Assembly (NCBI GenBank): GCA_023213395.1
Contig: CM041465.1
Coordinates: 249,247,741 to 249,311,740 of the forward strand
Direction: 5' to 3'
From: Cycas panzhihuaensis
Lineage: Eukaryota > Cycadophyta
Length of the DNA: 64,000 bases
Shown: piece by piece, positions 12,401 through 25,000 of the stretch
Layout: each line of letters opens with the position of its first letter
Position numbering within the stretch: position 1 is the first letter of the stretch
Program-made: the position numbers and the translations under genes
Notes under the pieces: generated by a model
Database searches by the model: none
Told to the model about the DNA's origin: nothing
Seen by the model: only the letters and a program-made list of their open reading frames with translations

Positions 12401-12650
12401 GATTAAAATAAGGTTGTATTTATATAACCTAAGAGAAATACCAACTTTAAATATAATTAATAATGATCAAAATAATAAAAAAAGCATACTATATAAAGTC
12501 TTGCTCATTAGAGTTTAGAATTATAAGTTTATTTTGATGTAGAATCTATTCCTTTTGGCATCTTTAGGGCTAAGGATAATTTTACTATATTCTTTTTATT
12601 GTTATTTATCAAATTTTTAAAATTTAAAATTTGGGTTTCATCATACTTTC
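12401..12650 (+). repeat. Element F 3' LTR-like repeat
   Basis: Partner of 8943-9195. A purine-rich stretch (atttgagggaaaag, 12371-12384) lies just upstream and could be the remains of the polypurine tract that primes plus-strand synthesis. Confidence 0.5.
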
Positions 12651-14138
12651 CTTAAATTCAAATGATTTACTAAGATTCACAACTATCACATTGTCTTAAA
12701 TCCATCATACAATCACTAATTTAACTATGGGTCATACCCTCATATTCATATATACTAATTGTTGCTACCTTTCTCTTTCTATATAATCCCTACCAAGGAA
12801 TCTTCTACTCTTGTATAACTATATTGTGGACACCTAAATATATAATAAGAGGAAACTACATGACTTAACATCTCTCTAACATCTTATTAGGAAACACCTT
12901 TATTTGCTTTTATGCCCTCGTATACAATATGGTTCTCTATAATTTCCAATGCATTTTATCAAATTTAATTTATATTTTTCATTTAGAAGTCCCATGCATA
13001 AATTGTAATTGCCTTAGTATTTAATTAAAAAAAAAAGAAATTAGCTTAAGTTATTATAGATCAAATGTCCATTACTAACATTGATCTATAAAACCTCTAA
13101 GAGCTTTTAAAAGCATAATAGTCAAATAACCAATCAATTCAAACATACTTAATGGGGTTAAAAATGTAAAGTAAGCTAGTACAAAAGCTAAATAGAAATC
13201 TAAATAATGTTCAATTAGGACAATAGTCTTGATTTAGTTCTTTAAATAATAATATTCATGTAATATATAAGAGATGCATTTATATAAATACATATACTCC
13301 TCTATATAATTCATATATGTTCACATTCTAATCCAAATCTATCATTCAATTATTATTTTTCCATTATTATCCTATTATAATAACCTATCCACAATTATTA
13401 TTAATCATATACTAATCTTATTCTTTGAGTTATAGGATACATAGCATCCCCTCTTCCTTGAAGAGATGCTTTTCCCTCTAAACATGAACAGGTATAAAAC
13501 AAAGTACTAAATTTACTAGGCTTATATGAAACATATTCCTTTGATAATTTTACCACTTGGAGAAATATAAGTTGATTTAAGATTAAAAACTTCTAGAACT
13601 ATGTACGAACTTTTGTTGGTAGCAATGATATAAATATGGTGAAGATCCTATATAGGTCTCTTAGGCTCTATCAATAGATGAAATCCCAAAATGAAGAGTA
13701 GTATTTTCATAATATTAGTAAGGTTTTCTGTCCTATTGAAATCATATAAAGTTGTTCTTATGATTCAAGCCATATGTACGTAATTTTTTTCAACCATTCT
13801 ACCCCTAATAGCCCCAATACTAAGGACATAGTACTCAACTAAAATAGTAATATTACCAAACCATAACTATTGATGTGAAAATTTTTGATGATAAGTGCTA
13901 TGGTGTTTTTCAAGTATATAAATACAAGAAATCTTAGAGTTGTCAATGCAAAGGCTTATTTGCTTAACAAGATTTATATCACTAAAATTATATATGTTAG
14001 ATAATTTAATTAGTGCATCCACTCATTCCTTTTATAAGAACACCTGTAATTTTATTTTGTTAGTATGTTGACTATTATTTATGGCCATAAACGAGTAATT
14101 AGATGGCTATCATTAATATCTACTTCCTTGTTATGATT
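12651..14138. other. No gene recognised; AT-rich DNA left of LINE-2
   Basis: Short frames only, on both strands, with no motif I can assign. It forms the left flank of the LINE-2 insertion site. Confidence 0.4.
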
Positions 14139-14156
14139 AAAACTCATTTTCACCTA
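14139..14156. repeat. LINE-2 target-site duplication, left copy
   Basis: Sequence aaaactcattttcaccta. It recurs perfectly right after the LINE-2 poly(A) tail (at least 16 bp, 18 if the ambiguous As are counted). The two bases before it give TTAAAA at 14137-14142, which matches the TT/AAAA nicking preference of L1-type endonucleases. Confidence 0.93.
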
Positions 14157-14790
14157 TTTTTCAGAGAAGGAAGAAGAGTAAAGATAATTAGAACGGAGGC
14201 AAACAACGATAGCGATTTTCTGCATAGTACTGGCAGCTAGGGTTAGACGGATTCGAGGGCGAAGGTAGGGGGCGCCCCCCCAGATGTGACAGCTTGATGA
14301 CGTGAGGCCATAAGCAAACTGGGGCATACTTGCAAAGGAGTAAGACGAGAGTTTCTCCATTATGGAAACAAGGAGGAAAGGTGCACTGGGTGGTGTACAG
14401 AAGGAACGGCGAGGGTCTTTCGGGTTAATGCTCACCCTGCATGTTTAGCCAGAGATAGAGGGAAGTTAGCACATGGTCACTGCAGAGCCGTGCTTGCGCA
14501 TAGAGTGGAGAGAACGGTCTTCTCTCAGGGTTTTGGCATTGAGCAGTTCCAAGCACATGGTAGTGGTTCGACCAAGGGTTTTATAGCTTCAAAAGCCTCA
14601 GCAAAAGGCAGATACATGCTTATCCAGGCTTGGCAATCCAGAATCGCTGAGAGACAAGGGGTCTGGCAATGCAAAGACAAGCGTATTTGTGGTGAGTCTC
14701 AGCTATTTTTGTAGTTGTTTAAGCTTTTGTAAGTTCTTTCTCCTACTGTTCATATGATGCATAACTCGTAATCGCCTCATCCCCGCCTAC

Positions 14791-16259
14791 GTGAGGGCTT
14801 ACCTTAATGTTCTAAGAACTAGAAACCATGAGGAACAAGATATTATCCCAGTTAAAATTGGAAACAGATATAAAATCTCGATACCAAAAGAAGTAATTGA
14901 AAAGACCATACAGTATTGGGAGAATAGCTTGGTAGGTAGGTTTTCGGGTCCCAGGCCAGGATTGGACATCATAAGAGAGTGGATTAGAAATAAGTGGAAG
15001 ACCAGAAACCCTGTCCAAGTCATGGCAATGCCCAAAGGATGCGTCCTTTTTAGTTTTTTAAACCAAGAGGACATGATCCCCATCCTACTAAAGTCCCCTT
15101 GGATGTTTGGGAGGAAGGCCATGTCACTAGAGAAATGGCATCCTGACTTCGATCCAGGTACTCCTGTGGTTAAATAAGCTCTGGTGTGGGTTCAACTTCC
15201 TAGGCTCCCTTTGCACTTCTAGAACTTGGAGATGGTTAAAGGGGCGTCTAGAATGATTGGGCCACTTCTAGCCTTGGATTCAGCTACAAAACATAGATCC
15301 AAACTGTTGAATGCCAGATTTTGTATTTTGGCGAAGCTAGATAGTGAGCTCCCAGTCGAGGTAGAGATTGAGTCGGATGGTAAATCTATCATCCAAGGCT
15401 TATTTTATGAAGTGGAGGGCTTCAGGTGTGCAAAATGTAAGAGTAGGGAGCACCTACCCTTTCAATGTCCAGGGGTTCTACTAAGGGTGGACAATCAGGA
15501 GACAGGGAAGGTGGAGAATGATACTAGGAGAGAGAAAGTGGCAGTAGAAATCAATAGATTAGGCAAGGATGATTTTAGAGAGGAGGATGTCGATAGGACC
15601 GAGACATCTAGCCCGATGTTATCAGTCTACCCCGTAGTGTGAAGAGCCAATCTCTGGTTGGTGAGATGGACTCTGCTCTGGCTTGTCCCTCAACAAGTTT
15701 GGTAGCTGGGAGTAAGGATCTGGTGGTAAATGTACCAGGAAGGGGAGAATCCAGTATAGGGACTGATGGTATCCAGGTCCACGCCTCGAGTCCAGATATG
15801 GGACAGGTGTTAGCAGATGATAAAGATCAATCAATGGAGCTAGGGTAGACGCAGGGGGATGGAGACTCTCTTGCCACAGCTGATGAGCCGGCATTAGCTA
15901 GGCTTGTCAAGAACATAAACTGGCATTTAGAGGATTACTTTTCTGAGCATGAGGATGGGGGATTGAGAGAACAAAGCCAAGAGGTGCGACAGGTAGGTAT
16001 TATAGCTGAAGGAGGAGCAGGAACCAAAGGAGCAGAAGAAGAAAAAGGAGGAGGTGGGACACGTAAATGGGTTTCAAAAAGTAATACATCAGAAGTGAGG
16101 AGGGCCCCAGATTATGGGATAGAGAAGAAGGTAAGCAGACCCCCTAAAAAGGCCACTAGAGAGAAAGAAACTCAGGCCCAAATAGACCTGGGTTATCAGA
16201 GTACGTTAAAAGAGGGGGGAGCGTTAGAAGGCCCTAACCTCAGGAGTAGGAAAGGATGA
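14791..16259 (+). pseudogene. LINE-2 ORF1 pseudogene: DUF4283 / CCHC RNA-binding protein
   Basis: DUF4283 at about 14830-15200: SLVGRFSGPRPGLDIIREWI, VMAMPKGCVLFSF, SLEKWHPDFDP. It continues as MVKGASRMIGPLLALDSATK (15232 on). The zinc knuckle CAKCKSREHLPFQC (C-x2-C-x4-H-x4-C, about 15427-15470) is intact. A long acidic and Lys-rich tail runs to 16259. The frame runs 14791-15642 with in-frame stops at 15175-15177 and near 15220, shifts near 15640, and then has a TAG at 15846-15848. The first codon at 14791 is GTG. The true start is probably a little upstream and lost: LINE-3 has an ATG about 45 codons before the equivalent point. Confidence 0.85.
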
Positions 16260-16280
16260 GGAGAGTAGTTCTCGCTCTTC

Positions 16281-19200
16281 ATGAAGGTCCTTTCTTGGAA
16301 CATCAGGGGGTTAAATGCCCCATCTAAGTAGAGATTAGTCAGAGAACTAAGGATTATGACAGATGTGGATCTTGTACTTATACAGGAAACCAAACTGGAA
16401 CAGACAAAGGAAACAGAGGTGCTCAATAAGATTTGGAGAAAGGGAGAGGTGAAGACATGTATAGGCTCAGTGGGTTAAGGGGGTTGGCCTCTCTTTGGAA
16501 TCCAAAAAGGTGGAAAGGTTATGAGATGTGTAAGACCGAGCACTTCATAACCATTGGTTTGGTTAGTGTTTCGACTAATAAGGAGTATTGGATTACTAAT
16601 GTCTATGCCCCTACTTCGGTTGAGTGCAGGAGGAGATTATGGGACTGCCTGATGGAGGCCCACAAACATTGGGGAGGCCCCTAGTTGGTGGGGGGGGACT
16701 TTAATTCCCCCCTAAGTTCGGAAGAGAAGAAAGGGGGCCAAGGAGGATGGACCAGAAGTATGTATAATCTTGGTGTGTTTCTGCAAATGGGCGGCCTGAT
16801 GGACGTGCCTCTCAGCGGAGCTAGGTTTACCTGATCCAACAGGCGGCTAGGTCATAACCACATATAATGCAGATTGGACAGGATGTTAACAAACTATGAA
16901 TGGGCCTGTCACTTTAAAGGGGTAAGGTTGGAAACCCTTTTGAAATCTGGGTCGGACCATTCGCCTCTTATCTTGGAGGGGTCCATTCTAGATTTTCACA
17001 AGGGGGCTCCATTCCGTTTTGAACTGATGTGGCAGAAACATCGAGACCTGAGAGATAGGATTCAAGACTGGTGGGGAGTCCAGGTTCAGGGTTGCACCAT
17101 GTTCAGGTTCTCGAAGAAATTGAATTAGATCAAGTAATAAATTAAGGTCTGGAATAGGGAGGTCTTTGGAAATATTTTCAAGGACAAGGGTGGCCTGCTG
17201 GGGGAGCTTAAAGGGATTGAGGATAGGATCCAGAGTGAGGGAAGAACCCAGGAGTTGGAAAGGGAGGAAGTCTTCTGGAAGCAGGAATCCAAAGAATAGT
17301 GGATAAGGGAGGGGGATAGAAACACTAAGTTCTTCCACCTGTCCACTTTAAGACATAGGGCTCATAATAGGATCACTAAAATTCACAATAGGGACATGGT
17401 TGTGTATGAGGTCGAGGACCAGATTGGTGGTATTGTGATGGATTACTTCAAGGAGCTATACACAGAGCCAGGTTGCTAGGACCTTGCCCTTAGAGTGGCT
17501 CTCTTATAATATATCCCAAGAGTGATCACTGAGGCCCTTAACAAAAAACTGACAGAACCTTTTACTCAGGAGGAGGTCGAGAGGGCCTTATTTAAGATGG
17601 ACAGGGATAAGGCCCCAGGGCCGGATGGTTTCCCTCCAGGATTCTTCCAAGAATATTGGCAGATAATCAAGGATGATCTTACGTTGGCGCTTAATGAATT
17701 TTGCCTAAGACGGACAATTCTGAAGGAGTGGCAGGCTACCTTCTTGGCCTTGATTTTGAAGAAGGAGGGAGTGGAAGTTATGGAAGACTTCAGACCAATT
17801 AGCTTGTGCAATGTGAAATACAAGATATTGGCCAAAGTGTTAGTAAACTGCTTGAGGGAGACCCTACCGAATGTTATTTCTCCTAATCAAGATGATTTTG
17901 TGAAAGGAAGACAAATCTCGGATGGTATTATAATTGTCCATAAAACCCTGCACTCGACGCTTCATCGCAAGGAAGTAGGCATGATAATTAAAGCAGATAT
18001 GTCTAAAGCTTATGATCGGGTGGCTTGGGATTGTCTACTGGATTGTCTCGAGGTGTTTGGTTATGGGGAGGTATGGAGAGACTGGATGAGATGCTGTATA
18101 CCTAGAGTATCTTTTTCGGTGTTGATAAATGGGAGGTCGACTCCATTCTTTAACAGGTCGAGGGGTTTAAGGCAAGGTGATCCCCTCTCCCCCTTCTTAT
18201 TCATTATCATGGCTGAAATGCTAGGTAGGGCGACTCTAGAGGCCCAACGGATAGGGAGGCTAACAGGTTTGAGAGCTTCCTCCAACCTAGATAATATTGT
18301 ATACCACTAGTTTGTAGACGATAATATTTTCCTATGCAGGGCCTCCCTGGGGGAGGCCAGGGCCTTAAAAATGGGCCTTCAGGCTTATGAAAGGGCTATA
18401 AACCAAAAAATTAATTTGGATAAAAGCTTGGCTTTCTTTATCAACACTCTGGAGGGGTAGTAAAGAAGAATAAGTAGGATTTTGGAGATGGCCAGGAGCT
18501 CCCTCCCTAGCTCATATCTCAGTATGCCTCTATTTGTGGGTAGGATGGGGAAGAATTTGTGGGATCCAGTAGTGAGCAGATTCAACAAGAAGCTAGCATG
18601 TTGGAAAGGGGCTCTTCTCAGTTGGGCCAGGAAAATTCAACTTGTGGTGGCTTCCTTGCAAAGTATCCTGGTCTATCAAATGACTGTTTTTAAGATGCTA
18701 AGTAGGGTTATCTCTACTCTAGAGGGAATCATGAAGAGATTTCTATGGTCAGGAGCCAAAGATAAAAGGAGAATCCACCTAGTGTCTTGGGAGAGGGTCT
18801 GTAAGCCAAAGTGGGCCAGGGGTCTTAGCGTTAGAAGGTTGGGCTTTTTTAATGAGCCCTCTTAGCTAAGACGGGGTGGAGACTCACTAAAGAAGCTGGA
18901 GCGGTCTAGGGGAGAATCTTAGCAAGGAAGTACCTGGGGGACAACCACTTTTTGTTAGAGGAGGGGCATTGTTTTGAGGGTTCCCTAGTATGTAGGGCCA
19001 TCAGGATTACGAGGTCCCTCCTTCGCGAAGGTATGAGATGGAAATTGGGGGATGGTGAAAGCATAAGGTTCTAGGAAGATAGATGGTGTGGTCACTCTAA
19101 ATTAGAGGAGCTACCTAATATCAGTATCATGAAGAGAGAATGCGTAAACCGTTATGGCTCGATAGTCAAAGATTACTGGGTGGGGCAAGGAAAGGACGGG

Positions 19201-20445
19201 AGATGGAGATCGTTTGAGGAACTGCAAGGCCTTGAGGAGGAGATCCAAAGAGTGAGGGAGATATTAGGAAACCAGTATATTCCAAAGCAACATGCCAAAT
19301 ACTCGTATGGCCCCTCGCTCACTGCTCATACACGGTTAAAGTTGGTTATAATATAAGGATGAGCAGGGAGGGCTGGGATAGGAACGACATACTAGCAGGG
19401 GTCTGGAAGTTAGGGATTCTACCAAAGATTGCTACTTTTTGGTGGTTATGCCTCCAAAATAAATTACTTACACTGGATAATCTGTCGAAAAGGGGCATTC
19501 ATTTGGCTAGCAAGTGTGCGCTATGCAAGATGGAAGTTGAAACCCTGGATCACCTATGTATTCACTGCCCCTATTCGGTGAGCATTTGGAGTAACATTTG
19601 GTCTGGGCTGGGGATAGCCTGGGTCTCATCAAAATCCCTAAAAGAGCAAAGGGATGACTTGGATTCCCCCTTTTTAAAGTAAAACCCTTATCAGAATCTG
19701 GAAGATGATCCTTCCAGTAGGCTCCTGGTACATTTGGAAAGAACGAAACAGGAGGATCTTTGAGGGTAAAGAGAAGGATAGCCTGACCCTACTCATGGAG
19801 ATCAGGAAGGGTATCTCAGAAATGCTGGTTAAGCCAAAAGGGGACAGGATACCAAAAGGGGAAGAAGGCATCATTAAAGAGTGGGGCATAGTCCACCAAA
19901 GGGGTGATAGGGAGAGGAGTAGGGATGTTAAGTGGCACCCTCCAGATTTATCATGGGAAAAAGTTAATTTTGACGGAGTGGCCGAAGGTAACCCCGGAGA
20001 GGTGGGAGGGGGTGGCCTGTGTAGGGATCACGGTGGTAACTTAAAATGGGCTTTTGTGGATTATTTAGGAGTCCAATTGAACCAGAAGACCGAGGTGCAG
20101 GATATGCTGAGGGCGATAACTCTGATGGACGAGGAGGAAATACAAAAGGTGGTCATAGAGGGTGATTCAATGCATGTAATAAAATGCTTGAGAGGGGGAG
20201 CGGACCCTGGATGGGACAATATAAATATTTTTAGGGATGTCTAGGATGCTTTGAGTTCTAAAGTTGGTGTTCAGATTCAACATTCTTTTAGGGAAGGGAA
20301 TTCGGCAACACATTGGCTGGAAAACTGGGCTGTGTCAAATAAAAGAACAAAAGTTTGGAAAGAAGAATACCTGGAGGAGTTACTGAGACTAGTCAGGGCT
20401 GATGCACATACATGGGAGGTAGTCAGAGGAGAACGAGAGATTTAA
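16281..20445 (+). pseudogene. LINE-2 ORF2 pseudogene: endonuclease / RT / zf-RVT / RNase H
   Basis: Start ATG 16281 (MKVLSWNIRGLNAPSK). Endonuclease motifs: NIRGLNAP, LIQETKL, GGDFNSPL, SDHSPL (16950-16970, His/Asp pair intact). RT at 17522-18865: DKAPGPDGFPPGF, IIKADMSKAYDRVAW (A), RGLRQGDPLSPFLF (B), FVDDNIFL (C, straight after a TAG at 18308). zf-RVT at 19359-19682 (CALC...HLCIHCPY). Plant-type RNase H at about 19945-20330: NFDGVAEGNPGEVGGGGL, TEVQDM, EGDSMHV; the last acidic site reads REGNSATHWLENW, with His where LINE-3 has Asp. Frameshifts lie near 16430, 18900-19120, 19356 and 19690. Stops include 16329, 17297 and 18308, each at a Gln position. Expected length about 1,380 codons. Confidence 0.9.
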
Positions 20446-20570
20446 ATTTAGGTTAGACCATGGGCCTGTCATGGTCATCTTTGCTAAGCCGGTTGGCCTT
20501 AATGTACAGGGTTTGGGGACCTAGTTAAAACCCCTTTAATATTATTTTACCATATCAAAAAAAAAAAAAA

Positions 20571-20588
20571 AACTCATTTTCACCTAAT
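20571..20588. repeat. LINE-2 target-site duplication, right copy
   Basis: The perfect part, aactcattttcaccta (20571-20586), follows the A-run at 20556-20572. It fixes the 3' end of LINE-2 and marks a single uninterrupted insertion site. Confidence 0.93.
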
Positions 20589-21655
20589 AATTCTCACTCT
20601 CTTATTTTGAGAAACCAATAATAGAACTAAGTCAGGTCATCTTGTCAAGGGGACATACGAAGAAGTTGGTACTTTAAGTTTGTCTTTAACTTATGTCATA
20701 TGTAGGATGTCTTAAATATGGGGTTAAGGTTTGACTTTAGAACTAATATCTACAACTACCTCATTAAGCTTAGAATGGGGATTTGTAAAGTGCTTTACAA
20801 GTTCTTCAACCAAGGAGCTACATTGTAAGTAATAAGAGAGTTGTAGTTACAGGATCTTATCTTTAGTACTAGAGGCAAGTAGAAAAGTGGCTTGATATAA
20901 GTCTTCAACTTGCTTGTAGAGGTTATAAGCAAAATTTGACTAAAGAGTGAGGTTGATCTATTATACCATTTTCATGCCTATTTATAAATCTAGCATGACA
21001 AGTGATTAATGGCAAAATAAGTTTTTTCATTTTCATTAGTGATATGCATATTATAAAATCTTATTATGAGTGTACTAATCTATTCATTAATGTTAACTAG
21101 ATTATTTATGCTAAATGTAGGAATAATTAATTATTTTCTATGTTGTAGGGATATGCCAATAGAATTTACAAGGGCCTTGTGAGTGGGCCACTCAACCTTG
21201 ATGAGAGTAACTAGTTTGTTATCAATCCAATTTATCAATTCCACAATAGAGTTAAGGCAAGAGTAATATTAGAAGTACCAACTATGGTTGTTATTCTTGA
21301 TCTATTTTGTACTTGATTTCATTGGGTTTTGATGCTAGATATGAGCTCTGTATATGATTTCACATGGACACAAATTTATGATGAAGTTTTTTTAATTAAA
21401 TGATAGAGTGGTGGGTTCGTAAATCATGAATATAAGAAATAAGATGTTTAAACTAAAGTAATATCAATTCTCAAATAGGAACATCTTCATAGAAAATTTC
21501 TATTTTCTTGTTTAAAAAAAGAGAAAAAAAATCTTTGTTTATAATTAAAAAGTATATAAATACAAGTTTCTTTTTTATGCAAAAGTTCTATTAATTTACT
21601 TCTTTGATTTAGAATGAAAAATCTCTTAATTTAAAAACCTTTTATTTTTAGTAAG
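20589..21655. other. No gene recognised; right flank of LINE-2
   Basis: AT-rich. One minus-strand frame between about 20610 and 20960 has fewer stops than its surroundings but no motif I can assign. It could be an old gag or host pseudogene interrupted by LINE-2, or chance. Confidence 0.35.
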
Positions 21656-22050
21656 TGTTAGATAGTAATATCTAATTATATTTGTTGTTGTCCTAACTAT
21701 TTTGATACTCTTAAATATTTAGTGGATTTTATATTCTAATTACCTAAACGTATGTGCCACTTGGAAAGTGTGTCAATGTATATAAGTTAACTTTGGGGAT
21801 TCTCCACAGAAGGTGAGCTACTCTAAAAATATATACGTGATTCTTTTAATAAGATGGAGTTTGACCATTCTTTCATATATCTTGTATTCTCATTATTTAT
21901 ACATATTTCATAGTTTATTATTCAATTATCTATATTATATTAACCTCTTTTATCTATTTGAAGTCCTTGTTGGGTCCATATTCCATTGTTATTTACTTTG
22001 ACATTTATGTCTCAACATTTTATTGTTAAAGCTAGAAATTTTTTCTAACA
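21656..22050 (+). repeat. Element E LTR, left copy
   Basis: Aligns along its whole length with 25249-25642. Shared blocks include atatttgttgtt, ttcttttaataagatg and gggtccat. It ends in ctaaca just before the primer-site region. Confidence 0.85.
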
Positions 22051-22053
22051 CAG

Positions 22054-22098
22054 TAGTATTAAAGTTGAATACCACATCCAACATAGTGGTATCAAAGC
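22054..22098 (+). other. Element E primer-binding site, duplicated with 33-bp period
   Basis: TAGTATTAAAG at 22054 and TGGTATCAAAGC at 22087 both resemble the plant initiator-Met-tRNA primer site TGGTATCAGAGC. The text around them repeats (aataccacatccaacatag). The second unit is closer to consensus, although the first lies where the working site normally is. Confidence 0.6.
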
Positions 22099-25000
22099 CT
22101 ATGGTTGAATCCATTGGGAAGGACTTTGTAGAGCCTATTATTTGTTACTTTTTGGAATCATTTTTAACATTTTCTTTAAAACCATTTAGTACTTTTTAGT
22201 GACATGTAATATGCCATTTTATTGAGATATATATTTTTGGGTCTAATATTAAAGTTCTTTTGAGGGTTATTTTATTGTAAGTTTCTTGACTATGTAAGGG
22301 TATTTTTTAAGCTACAAAAAAAGAGAAAATATATGGTAGAAAATGGAAGATTTTATGTGTTAAAATGATGTATCTTATGACCTATTTTTTAGTTCATATC
22401 ACTAGCTATAATAATATTGCATACATGTTTTTATTTGAGGTCACATAAGCATGCATTCTAGAAACTATTCAATGGAGAAAAATAGAGAAAATCAGTTGTT
22501 AATACAAGACTATTCACCTTGCAAAAGAAGCAAGTCTATTGTAAAAAAGAAGAAGAAGAAATAATAGTGAAAAATATAAATAAGTTATTATTAAGAGTTT
22601 TCATATGCCTTATATTCTCTTATAAAATCTACGATTTGGCTAGGTTTAAAATGTATATATAAAAGGCTTAAGATGCCTTTTTTTCTCCTATGAAATGTAT
22701 TTTGTAGGTAGCTAAAAAAAAAAAAAAATATATATATATATGTATATGTATCTAAAAAAAAAAAGGAAAATACTTTATAGTTATATGGAGAATATATGTT
22801 CTTAGCATATATACCTATAAGAATACAACATGGATATGTATATTATTTATACTAATAATTATTAAGAAAAATAAATAATGATATTATTTGAGGCTAATGT
22901 ATAATCAAACTCCATGGAATAGGGAAGTAAAAAATACTTGAGGCTATAGCTCAATGGATATAGGAGACCCACATGAAACTAAGTTTGAAGGTCTATGCTG
23001 AGCCCATGAAGAACAAAGAGTGATAAGAGAAACCCAATGCAAAGGCATATTTAAAAGGGGAAGTGCAACAGGATTCATACAAATGCCTTGGATCATTCAT
23101 AATAAGTAGCGAGGGCACTACATATAGGAAGATAAAAAGGGATTTACATAAGAGAATGGCACTATAAGTGGCTAATGAGAATCATCCTCACATAGAGGAG
23201 AACATCACCATAATCCATAATATGAAGACATATAAAGATGTAAGAAAACACTATGATTGAGATTATAATTAAGATTAGAATTGCAAACAAAGTTATAACA
23301 TAAAGAGGCAAGCACCATAATTGAAGAATGCCATGGAAGAATAATGCTAAGTAGTTGAAGAAAGCATATAGAGAACACCCAAACTTGGAGGCAGTATACC
23401 AATGAAAAGGAGCCTCACAGTGATGTAGAGACCATGAAGGTTTAGAAGAAACACCCTAGAGTATATGAATCCTAAAAAGATAGTAAGAAAAAGTAATGAC
23501 TCCAAAACATTGAACATGGTAGTTGAGAAGATGGTAATGTCAATACCTTAGTCTATATTATTGAACATAAAGAACAACAAAGAAATTTAATCATGGTATA
23601 TGATGGAATCCCATAATAAGAGGAAACAAGATAGATATATTACTCTTCAAATACATTTAAACAAGTAATAAGGTGGATGTGGCATGTATCCTTGGTTATA
23701 TACATGTGAATGAAATATGCCCAAGTTATAAGGACATACCTCATAATAATAGACATCTCCACATAAAATTTGGGGCTTATTATATTTTTATATGATGATT
23801 ATATTTTTGGCAAGCATACCTTATGATAAAAGAAATTAAAAGTAAAAATTTAAATTTAATTGTACTTGATAATTATGTTATATCTATGAAGCCCCTTAGA
23901 AATTAACCCTTAATTATATGGCACATTTAGTTGTCTAGTAGCCCTAGCATAAATGGGGCTTAACATCATTTTCTAGCCCTTCACACTTTTTAAAGCATAT
24001 CTACTCACTTTTTGAATTGTAACTTAAGCAATTGGAAATTAATTTTATTCTAAAAGATGTGTTGGAATCTTGATTTAACTCTCTTCACAACAATAAGCCA
24101 CATGAAGTAGTTTAGAGTTGATTTGTTATGGAAAATTCAACTCAAATTTAATCTTTTTTTTTTTATTATTATAATTTCCATGACTTTTTCTTTATTTTTA
24201 GGCATGTTTATCTCTCTTCAAAGGTTCCAAATCTCTTTGTGATTATTTGATTGATGTAATGAACCCTAAAAGAGAGGAAAATATAAAAATTTATTTTATA
24301 AGATCTTTTATAGACCCTAAAGAATCCCATTTCATATTAAATTTATTAAAATTATCATTAAAGAGAGTCATTTTTAATGTATTTATGTGATATGATTTAT
24401 TTTAGGAATTCTTTACACCTGATCAAAAAACAGAAATGTAGAGCATAAAAAGAGCACAAATGGATGTAAAAATGGGCACCAAAAGATCGCACCAAATGGG
24501 TGGCAGTAATTTCACATTTATAACTAGCTTTTTTTACATCTATAAGGCCTTAAATAAGCAAAATGGCAATGTAGTCTATAAATCGTTTTGGAGAGGCTTT
24601 CAACCCTTGTTTCCATTGGTGTCCCCAAGTAGTCCACACACCTTTTAATAGTTAACATTAACATCCTCCTCTAACTAACAAAAGTACCTTCATAAGAGTT
24701 TTACCATCCACTAGTGGTTATGTAATATTGTGAGTCATATTTAAGACATTTCAAGTCATTATTAACTTGTATTATTAGATTTTTATAGTCGATAGAAGTA
24801 ATTTAAGAGGCCATAGAGTTGATACATAAGGCCAAGAAGATTCTTTTCATGTAATTATGGCCATTAGATATCAATAATATTATATCTCTAGCTAACAATT
24901 ATTGAAAAAATAACTTATAGTCCCATTTAGCAATAGGTGGGACACTCTTTCATCTACTCTTACATTTTATTTCTAATATACTTATTTGGACACATAACAC

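Larger units (their letters stand above)
8943..12650 (+). mobile_element. Element F: decayed LTR retroelement with gag remnant, no pol seen
   Basis: Two diverged direct repeats, about 8943-9195 and 12401-12650, flank a roughly 3.2-kb interior. Shared anchors are gattaaaata at both left ends, tttaaatataatta, and the block around tagaatctattc. A very degraded primer-site-like sequence may lie at 9198-9206. The interior has a leader homologous to element G (9315-9430 and 9865-10330 here; 27915-28025 and 28085-28470 in G), a gag remnant and a pyrimidine-rich tract. No protease, RT or integrase is readable, so this may be a large non-autonomous derivative. LTR limits are approximate. Confidence 0.5.
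14157..20570 (+). mobile_element. LINE-2: full-length plant L1-type LINE, plus strand
   Basis: A 6.4-kb element bounded by a target-site duplication on both sides. It has a relatively GC-rich 5' UTR of about 600 bp, ORF1 (about 14791-16259), ORF2 (16281-20445), a short 3' UTR and an A-run (20556-20572, its last bases shared with the duplication). The full length plus the duplication show it inserted by target-primed reverse transcription and was not 5' truncated, which is uncommon for LINEs. Both ORFs now carry stops and frameshifts, so it is dead. Confidence 0.93.

Noticed and set aside
14799-15122. A 107-codon minus-strand frame that looks membrane-like
   Set aside because: It lies antisense to the LINE-2 ORF1 DUF4283 domain, which is recognisable in the other strand and shared with two other LINEs.
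20610-20960. Minus-strand stretch with few stops beside LINE-2
   Set aside because: It might be an old pseudogene, but no motif is recognisable and several stops remain, so no gene is called.
22930-22960. tRNA-like start (ggctatagctcaatgg)
   Set aside because: Only the first arm resembles a tRNA; no anticodon or T-arm follows at the right spacing.
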